Shown here piece by piece: positions 1 through 3,925 of a stretch of 7,175 nucleotides of DNA (position 1 is the first letter of the stretch; every line of letters begins with the position of its first letter). The translations under genes and the position numbers were made by a program. The stretch spans positions 1 through 7,175 of the forward strand of contig CALZJV010000528.1 of assembly GCA_945787595.1 (NCBI GenBank), written 5' to 3'. The stretch is from an uncultured Desulfobacterales bacterium. Lineage in GTDB: Bacteria > Desulfobacterota > Desulfobacteria > Desulfobacterales > JAFDCJ01. The notes below the pieces were generated by a model, which worked only from the letters and a program-made list of their open reading frames with translations, did no database searches and was not told the origin of the DNA.

Positions 1-249
1 AAAATGGCAAAGGACGCTAAATTAACCAAGGCCGCCGCCGGCAGAGCGTTTGAATCATTCCTCGATGGGGTGACCAAAGGCTTGAAAAAAAGAAACAGCA
101 GGGTAACCCTGGTCGGCTTTGGTACATTTAGCAATGTTTACCGTAAAACGCGCAAGGGCCGCAATCCTCAGACAGGCGAGAAGATCAAAATTAAAGGCAA
201 AAATGTTGTCAAATTCAAACCCGGCAAATCGCTCAGAGAAAAAATTTGA
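1..249 (+). CDS. HU/IHF-family DNA-binding protein, 5' end cut by the window
   Basis: Small basic histone-like protein that binds and bends DNA as a dimer in the nucleoid. The reading frame holds the family core: LVGFGTF, then RKTRKGRNPQTGEKI (the DNA-contacting arm, with the RNPxTG proline turn), then VVKFKPGKSLREKI at the C-terminus. The first in-frame ATG is at position 4, but from there the protein has only 81 residues and lacks most of helix 1. HU proteins are about 90 residues and usually begin about 10 residues earlier. The codon before the ATG (AAA, 1-3) is open, so Met4 is probably internal (an EKMAKDA-like stretch) and the true start lies upstream of base 1. HU versus IHF subunit cannot be settled; the RNPQTGE arm favours HU. 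No strong terminator follows, only a T-run at 286-293 behind a 4-bp stem. Confidence 0.93.
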   Translation, partial: KMAKDAKLTKAAAGRAFESFLDGVTKGLKKRNSRVTLVGFGTFSNVYRKTRKGRNPQTGEKIKIKGKNVVKFKPGKSLREKI

Positions 250-280
250 TCCATCCCAATTTATCTACTAAGTTTCTGAG

Positions 281-323
281 AAATATTTTTTTTCTTGACA
301 AAAGGTGGAAGTAAATTCTAAAG
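281..323 (+). promoter_or_regulatory. Sigma70-type promoter with UP-like A/T tract for the riboswitch transcript
   Basis: A perfect -35 box TTGACA lies at 295-300. A 16-bp spacer leads to TCTAAA (317-322), a 4/6 match to the -10 box, which would start transcription near 329, just before the aptamer. The A/T tract AAATATTTTTTTT (281-293) directly upstream matches the UP-element pattern AAAWWTWTTTT. The -10 is weak, so the exact start is uncertain. The same T-tract could also end HU transcripts. Confidence 0.6.
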
Positions 324-330
324 AATTTTT

Positions 331-508
331 AAAGGTGCCATTTAGGCTTAATAGGGAATCCCGTTAAAACCGGGAGCGGTCCCGCCGCTGTAGCCCCGCC
401 CTTTTCTCATTGAAAAAGGGAACCTGCACAGCCCTGTGTGTCACTGTTTCGTCCGAACGAGATGGGAAGGCCGCTGAGCGGGCGGGGGAGTCAGAAGACC
501 TGCCTTGC
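331..508 (+). promoter_or_regulatory. Cobalamin (B12) riboswitch aptamer
   Basis: The conserved elements occur in the right order: GGTGCC (334-339), AATAGGGAA (350-358), GGGAGCGGTCCCGCCGCTG (372-390) followed by TAGCC, a variable hairpin CCCTTTT/AAAAGGG (399-420), and the B12 box GAGTCAGAAGACCTGCC (488-504). This RNA binds adenosylcobalamin or a related cobalamin and usually switches off B12 synthesis or uptake genes when the vitamin is plentiful. An intrinsic terminator 75 nt later implies transcriptional control. The downstream gene is a cobaltochelatase, which fits. The boundaries are approximate because they come from the motifs rather than from a covariance model. Confidence 0.95.
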
Positions 509-581
509 CAATATAGAGCTGGATTTCCGCGTGAGTACGGAGCCGGTTGACGGACGCTAAGGGTTAAGAAAACTGGGTGCA

Positions 582-615
582 GCCCTTCAAGTGTAACTGC
601 TTGAAGGGCTTTTTT
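582..615 (+). terminator. Rho-independent terminator, expression platform of the riboswitch
   Basis: A perfect 10-bp stem GCCCTTCAAG/CTTGAAGGGC (582-591 with 600-609) has an 8-nt loop and is followed by six T (610-615). It lies between the aptamer and cbiK, so ligand binding would be expected to favour this hairpin and stop transcription before the gene. I did not find a clear antiterminator strand; GGGTTAAG at 560-567 is one possible partner. Confidence 0.9.
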
Positions 616-634
616 ATTGGCATCCGTTGAGTGG

Positions 635-798
635 TTAAGGGTTTACGAAACAATAAGTTCACAATTTTAGGCGTTGAGGCGCCCGTCTGGCAAGGCGCGA
701 AAACGCAGAAATATCTGGATATTCCGAGCTTTCGCAACGCAGCCAGGCGGGATGCATCGGCGTATAAAATGTGAAGTTATTTTTGAGTGAGCCCTAAG
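635..798. repeat. Long imperfect palindrome (about 164 bp), MITE- or REP-like
   Basis: The two halves are reverse complements around a centre at 716/717. From the middle outward: AATATC/GATATT (710-715, 718-723), GCGAAA/TTTCGC, CCCGtCTGGC/GCCAGGCGGG (682-691 with 742-751), ATTTTA/TAAAAT (664-669, 765-770), TTCACA/TGTGAA (658-663 with 770-775), and TTAAGGG near 635 with CCCTAAG ending at 798. It contains no plausible gene; the ORF within it on the minus strand is a by-product of the symmetry. It sits between the riboswitch terminator and cbiK and would form a long hairpin in the mRNA leader. The size and structure suggest a non-autonomous mobile or REP-type element, but no second full copy is in the window. 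Confidence 0.75.
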
Positions 799-869
799 TT
801 CGAACCTTCGGCAGGGTACGGAGGCCGGCCGAATAACTCTAATTTCCAACGATTAAGGAGGTTTTACAG

Positions 870-1751
870 ATGAAAAAACAATATTGTATTTTTGTTTCGG
901 CTATTATTTTTATGATTTGTCTGGGTTCGGTCACATGGGCAGGCGATCACGGTCACAAAGCGCCTAAAAAGGTGGGTATTTTACTGGTGGCTTTTGGCTC
1001 GAGCGAACCCAGCGCCCAGGTGTCTTTTAAAAACTTAGATAAAAAGACCAGGGCGGCTTTTCCCGGGATACCCGTACGCTGGGCCTATACCTCACATATC
1101 ATTCGGAAGAAACTGGCCAAACAGGGCACGCATCTGGATTCTCCTGAAGTGGCCCTCGCCAGATTGATGGATGAAGGCTTTACCCACGTGGCCGTGCAGT
1201 CGCTGCACACCATCGGCGGCGCAGAATACCACGATTTGCGCCGAACCGTCGGCGCCTACAGGATGATGGGTGGGTTCCATCGGATCGTATTGGGATATCC
1301 CTTGCTGGCCACCCAGGACGACATGCAGCGAGCTGTGGATGCCATTCTGAAAAATATCCCGCAAGACCGCCGAAATGGCGACGCGGTGGTGCTGATGGGT
1401 CACGGCACCCATCATCCGTCTAACGCGTTTTACGCAGCTTTAATGTTTCAGCTCCAGCTCAGAGACCCCAACATTTTCGTGGGTACCGTGGAAGGCTTCC
1501 CGGACATCGACGACATCAAAAAAATGCTGCTCAAGAAGAACATCAAGAAAGGATATTTAATGCCCTTTATGTCCGTCGCAGGCGACCACGCCAAAAATGA
1601 CATGGCCGGCGATGAGGAAGATTCCTGGAAATCCGTTCTAACTAAAGCCGGGATTGCATGCGTACCCATTCTCAAGGGAACGGCAGAGTATGATAGTTTC
1701 ATTGATATTTGGGTAAGTCATATTCGCGGTCCGCTGAGTCATTTTGATTGA
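870..1751 (+). CDS. cbiK: Periplasmic sirohydrochlorin cobaltochelatase, CbiK type
   Basis: Class II chelatase that inserts Co2+ (or Fe2+ for siroheme) into sirohydrochlorin in the early, anaerobic branch of cobalamin synthesis. The start is decided by a strong Shine-Dalgarno AAGGAGG (855-861), 8 nt before ATG 870. Residues 1-24 are a signal peptide: KK, a hydrophobic stretch of about 17 residues, and likely cleavage after TWA24. The mature domain begins KVGILLVAFGSSEPSA (34-49), the usual CbiK opening. Metal ligands are H178 in MGHGTHH and H240 in SVAGDHAKND, with E208 in GTVEGF. The 62-residue H-H spacing and the +30 Glu match what I recall of Salmonella CbiK (H145/H207) and Desulfovibrio vulgaris CbiKP (H154/E184/H216). 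CbiKP is likewise exported and reported to bind heme; the heme ligand cannot be assigned here. Control is by the upstream B12 riboswitch. No partner gene follows closely, so the gene appears to be transcribed alone. Confidence 0.93.
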   Translation: MKKQYCIFVSAIIFMICLGSVTWAGDHGHKAPKKVGILLVAFGSSEPSAQVSFKNLDKKTRAAFPGIPVRWAYTSHIIRKKLAKQGTHLDSPEVALARLMDEGFTHVAVQSLHTIGGAEYHDLRRTVGAYRMMGGFHRIVLGYPLLATQDDMQRAVDAILKNIPQDRRNGDAVVLMGHGTHHPSNAFYAALMFQLQLRDPNIFVGTVEGFPDIDDIKKMLLKKNIKKGYLMPFMSVAGDHAKNDMAGDEEDSWKSVLTKAGIACVPILKGTAEYDSFIDIWVSHIRGPLSHFD

Positions 1752-1991
1752 TTCTTTCCCGTAATTCGGCCAGAGACTATTCAACTACAAAAGGGAGAAC
1801 GTGTGCTGCGCTTGAGCGGCGAGCTGGATGACATCACCGGTGAAAAGCGGTATTCCATTTCCTCATGGAGATCAGTCACCGCAAAATTAAAAACCTAAAG
1901 CGGAATGTAAATTTTAGATTGCAAAATTCAATCTGAAAATTAGCTGATCCTTCCGATCCGAGTTCGGTAAGAAATTGTGACCAAATTTCGA
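1752..1991 (+). other. Non-coding stretch after cbiK with a short possible ORF remnant
   Basis: No convincing gene is seen. A 31-codon frame, GTG 1803 to TAA 1898, is preceded by AAAGGGAGAA (1790-1799) as a possible ribosome binding site and reads LRLSGELDDITGEKRY. It lies in the same frame as cbiK after the stop, and I cannot match it to a family; it may be a gene remnant or chance. An A/T-rich hairpin ATTTTAGATTG/CAATCTGAAAAT (1911-1921, 1929-1940) could weakly end the cbiK transcript but has no T-run. The 16-mer at 1882-1897 recurs exactly at 3622-3637. Confidence 0.3.
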
Positions 1992-2020
1992 TTGCCAATT
2001 TATTCTTCACATAATAAGAT
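1992..2020 (+). promoter_or_regulatory. Candidate sigma70 promoter upstream of the acyl-CoA dehydrogenase
   Basis: TTGCCA (1992-1997, 5/6 to the -35 consensus), a 17-bp spacer, and TAAGAT (2015-2020, 4/6 to the -10 consensus) would start a transcript near 2027. The start region carries a small dyad AGATACAGTAATCT (2018-2031). It is the best promoter-like match I found between cbiK and the dehydrogenase. The leader would be about 200 nt. Confidence 0.4.
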
Positions 2021-2041
2021 ACAGTAATCTAATTAACTGAG

Positions 2042-2069
2042 GGGTCGGGGAGTTTCTCAGAGCCGACCC
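2042..2069 (+). other. Hairpin in the presumed leader of the dehydrogenase
   Basis: GGGTCGG (2042-2048) pairs perfectly with CCGACCC (2063-2069), and GAG/CTC (2050-2052, 2056-2058) can pair inside. No T-run follows on either strand, so it is not a standard terminator. It begins about 15 nt after the predicted start of the candidate promoter and could be a leader stem or a protein-binding site. Confidence 0.4.
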
Positions 2070-2186
2070 GCTGCATGGATAATCGCCAGCGAAACCGCAT
2101 GAACTAGACCCTAAGGCCTCGTAATGAAAGAACAGTAATCAAAATGAAAACGGAAGATTGTGCGCAATGCCGCGATTGGATGTTAA

Positions 2187-2315
2187 ATAAAAGCCGCTGA
2201 GCAAAGCTGTTCATCCATAACGATCCCTCTGCAAAAAAAAGCGCGCGAATTTGCACTAAAAGAGATATTACCCGTAGCCAACTACTACGACGAAATCGAT
2301 GAAACACCGCGTCCG
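2187..2315 (+). other. In-frame upstream extension of the acyl-CoA dehydrogenase without a normal start
   Basis: The dehydrogenase frame stays open back to codon 2187, just after a TAA at 2184-2186. From 2232 it reads QKKAREFALKEILPVANYYD, which looks like the true N-terminal helix of acyl-CoA dehydrogenases (usually ...EEQ..IQ..AREFA..E..P.A..YD). This adds about 29 residues and brings the dehydrogenase part to about the usual 380. No ATG, GTG or TTG occurs in this stretch; CTG 2229 or ATC/ATA codons are the only near-start codons. The usual opening residues (about 10-15) are not recognisable, so the 5' end may be damaged, misassembled, or started at a rare codon. The run of eight A at 2233-2240 is a plausible slippage or sequencing-error site. 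Confidence 0.6.
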
Positions 2316-3521
2316 GTGTTAAAAAAAGCCTATGAATCCGGTCTCATGAACGGAGACATCCCGAAAAAATACGGCGGCAACGGCTGGGGCTTGATAGAAG
2401 CGGTTGTACTCACCGAAGAATTTGCCGCTGCCTGCCCCGGCCTTGCCACGTCTATCTTTGATAATTCTTTAGGAATGGAACCACTGCTGCTTTCAAAAAA
2501 TGAACCGCTAAAAAAGAAATACTTCAGCAAATTACTAAACGATTTCAAATTGATCTGCTTTGCCACATCCGAACCCACCATGGGATCGGACGTTGCCGGA
2601 ATGCGCTGCAAGGCTGAAAGGGACGGAAATGACTACATTTTGAACGGCACCAAATATTGGATCACCAACGGCGGTATCGCCGATTACATGTCGGTGTTCG
2701 CCACCGTAGATCCAGATTCCCAGCACGAAGGAATTTGCGCCTTTCTGGTAGAAAGAGACTGGCCGGGTGTGTCCATCGGACGCAAAATTCCCAAACTGGG
2801 TCAACGCGGGTCCAACACCGTGGGGATAAATTTTAAAGATGTCAGGGTTCCCAAAGAAAATATCATGGCACCGCCGGGTGAAGGATTTGTGCTGGCCATG
2901 CAGACCTTTTCTCGCACCCGCCCGGCCATTGGCGCCTTAGCTGTCGGCACGGCACGCTCAGCCATGGAATTTGCCACGGACTATGCCAAAAAACGTCGTG
3001 CCTTCGGCACTAAAATTGCCAATTTTCAGGCCATTCAGCATAAAATTGCCGAAATGTACCAGAAGGTGGAAACCTCCCGCCTGCTGGTGTGGAAGTCCGC
3101 CTGGGAAGCCGACAAGCGAATGGATCCGACGATTTCGGCGTCCATCGCCAAATTCTATTCCACTGAAGCGGCCCTGGAAGTTGCCAACGAAGCGCTTCAA
3201 ATTTTCGGTGGTTACGGTTATACCAAAATGTTTCCGATTGAAAAACTGCTGCGGGATGCTCGCCTTTTCAGGATTTATGAAGGCACCAGTGAAGTTCAGC
3301 GATACATTGTTTCCGGATATGCCATGAATGTGTATCAACCGGTCATGCCGCCACTGGAAGATCTGCCGATTCATCGAGAAACCGACCCATCTGAATTCGA
3401 GGGTAAAGAGAGCGCCACGGCCTGGCGTTGTCGGGTTTGTGGTTATGTTCATTATGGAGACGAGCCACCAGACGAGTGCCCCTATTGCTTTTTCCCGAAA
3501 TCCGCTTTCAAAAAAGTATAA
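2316..3521 (+). CDS. Acyl-CoA dehydrogenase with C-terminal rubredoxin-like domain
   Basis: FAD enzyme that introduces the alpha-beta double bond into acyl-CoA thioesters (beta-oxidation or related acid degradation, cytoplasm). The coordinates use the only standard start, GTG 2316, which has no visible Shine-Dalgarno; homology continues upstream to about 2229, so the real N-terminus is longer or lost. In GTG numbering: N-terminal helices 1-80, flavin signature CFATSEPTMGSDVAG (81-95), KYWITNGG in the beta domain (113-120), second signature around QIFGGYGYTKMFPIEK (295-310), and the catalytic base E322 in RIYEGTSEVQRYIV. After a linker (341-368), residues 369-401 read WRCRVCGYVHYGDEPPDECPYC...: C372, C375, C388 and C391 in a C-x2-C-x12-C-x2-C pattern as in rubrerythrin tails, which should bind one iron. 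The tail could pass electrons on from FAD, possibly bypassing or complementing ETF; that is inference. The substrate chain cannot be read from the sequence. No neighbouring etf or thiolase gene is present. Confidence 0.92.
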   Translation: MLKKAYESGLMNGDIPKKYGGNGWGLIEAVVLTEEFAAACPGLATSIFDNSLGMEPLLLSKNEPLKKKYFSKLLNDFKLICFATSEPTMGSDVAGMRCKAERDGNDYILNGTKYWITNGGIADYMSVFATVDPDSQHEGICAFLVERDWPGVSIGRKIPKLGQRGSNTVGINFKDVRVPKENIMAPPGEGFVLAMQTFSRTRPAIGALAVGTARSAMEFATDYAKKRRAFGTKIANFQAIQHKIAEMYQKVETSRLLVWKSAWEADKRMDPTISASIAKFYSTEAALEVANEALQIFGGYGYTKMFPIEKLLRDARLFRIYEGTSEVQRYIVSGYAMNVYQPVMPPLEDLPIHRETDPSEFEGKESATAWRCRVCGYVHYGDEPPDECPYCFFPKSAFKKV

Positions 3522-3590
3522 AAAAGTCTTGGAATTGTGGTATTATATTTGTTTAACCCTAACCCGGATAAACTGTAAACCCGAATATCG

Positions 3591-3755
3591 AAATCCGAAA
3601 TCCAAAACAAATTCGAGTAAACAAAATTAAAAACCTATCTATGACCTTGAAGAAAGAACATTCCAAAATGGAAAAATCAAAATGACTTAATTCTTATTCC
3701 CAACGTTTTGGTCATTGATTATTGGAATTTGAGATTTATTTGTAATTTGGGATTT
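3591..3755. repeat. A/T-rich imperfect inverted repeat between genes
   Basis: Outer arms AAATCCGAAATCC... (from 3591) and ...AATTTGGGATTT (to 3755) are approximate reverse complements with many mismatches. Inner arms are better: ATTCCAA (3660-3666) with TTGGAAT (3722-3728), and ATCAAAATGAC (3676-3686) with GTCATTGAT (3711-3719). Its length is close to that of the GC-richer palindrome upstream of cbiK, but the sequence differs. It may be a decayed intergenic repeat element. No gene is seen in 3522-3925. Confidence 0.4.
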
Positions 3756-3881
3756 AGTAATAGTTCACCAGGATTTTTCATAGAATGAAATGGGCTCTCA
3801 AGTTTAATAAGATCCAGCTTGTTACGTGTTTTTTGCACTGAACTATCACATAAAAGAATATTATAGCCTTAGTGGCTTAAC

Positions 3882-3895
3882 TATTATTAATAATA
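3882..3895. promoter_or_regulatory. Perfect 14-bp A/T palindrome upstream of the kinase-like gene
   Basis: TATTATTAATAATA is its own reverse complement and ends 30 bp before the start codon at 3926. It could be an operator, although A/T-rich palindromes arise easily by chance. A -35-like TTGCAC (3833-3838) lies upstream, but no well-spaced -10 box was found, so the promoter of the next gene is not assigned. A small CCGG/CCGG hairpin (3901-3913) follows just before the ribosome binding site. Confidence 0.25.
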
Positions 3896-3925
3896 TTGTT
3901 CCGGCTCGTCCGGCAGGATTAATTG

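Noticed and set aside
271..293. Possible terminator after the HU gene
   Set aside because: The stem has only 4 bp (TTTC/GAAA) despite a good T-run; better explained as an A/T-rich promoter element.
667..849. Minus-strand 60-codon frame upstream of cbiK
   Set aside because: Lies almost wholly in the long palindrome, which explains its openness; no independent coding evidence.
1092..1415. Minus-strand frame of 107 codons inside cbiK
   Set aside because: Shadow of a well-supported gene; His/Gln-rich composition, no ribosome binding site, no family motif.
2144..2200. 18-codon frame with a CxxC motif (MKTEDCAQCRDW...)
   Set aside because: Too short, no ribosome binding site, stops before the dehydrogenase and is in a different frame from it.
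2958..3452. Minus-strand frame of 164 codons inside the acyl-CoA dehydrogenase
   Set aside because: Antisense to conserved dehydrogenase motifs; no start signal and no recognisable domain.
3833..3864. Possible promoter TTGCAC ... TATTAT before the kinase-like gene
   Set aside because: The spacer would be 20 bp; no combination with a 16-18 bp spacer gives a reasonable -10 box.
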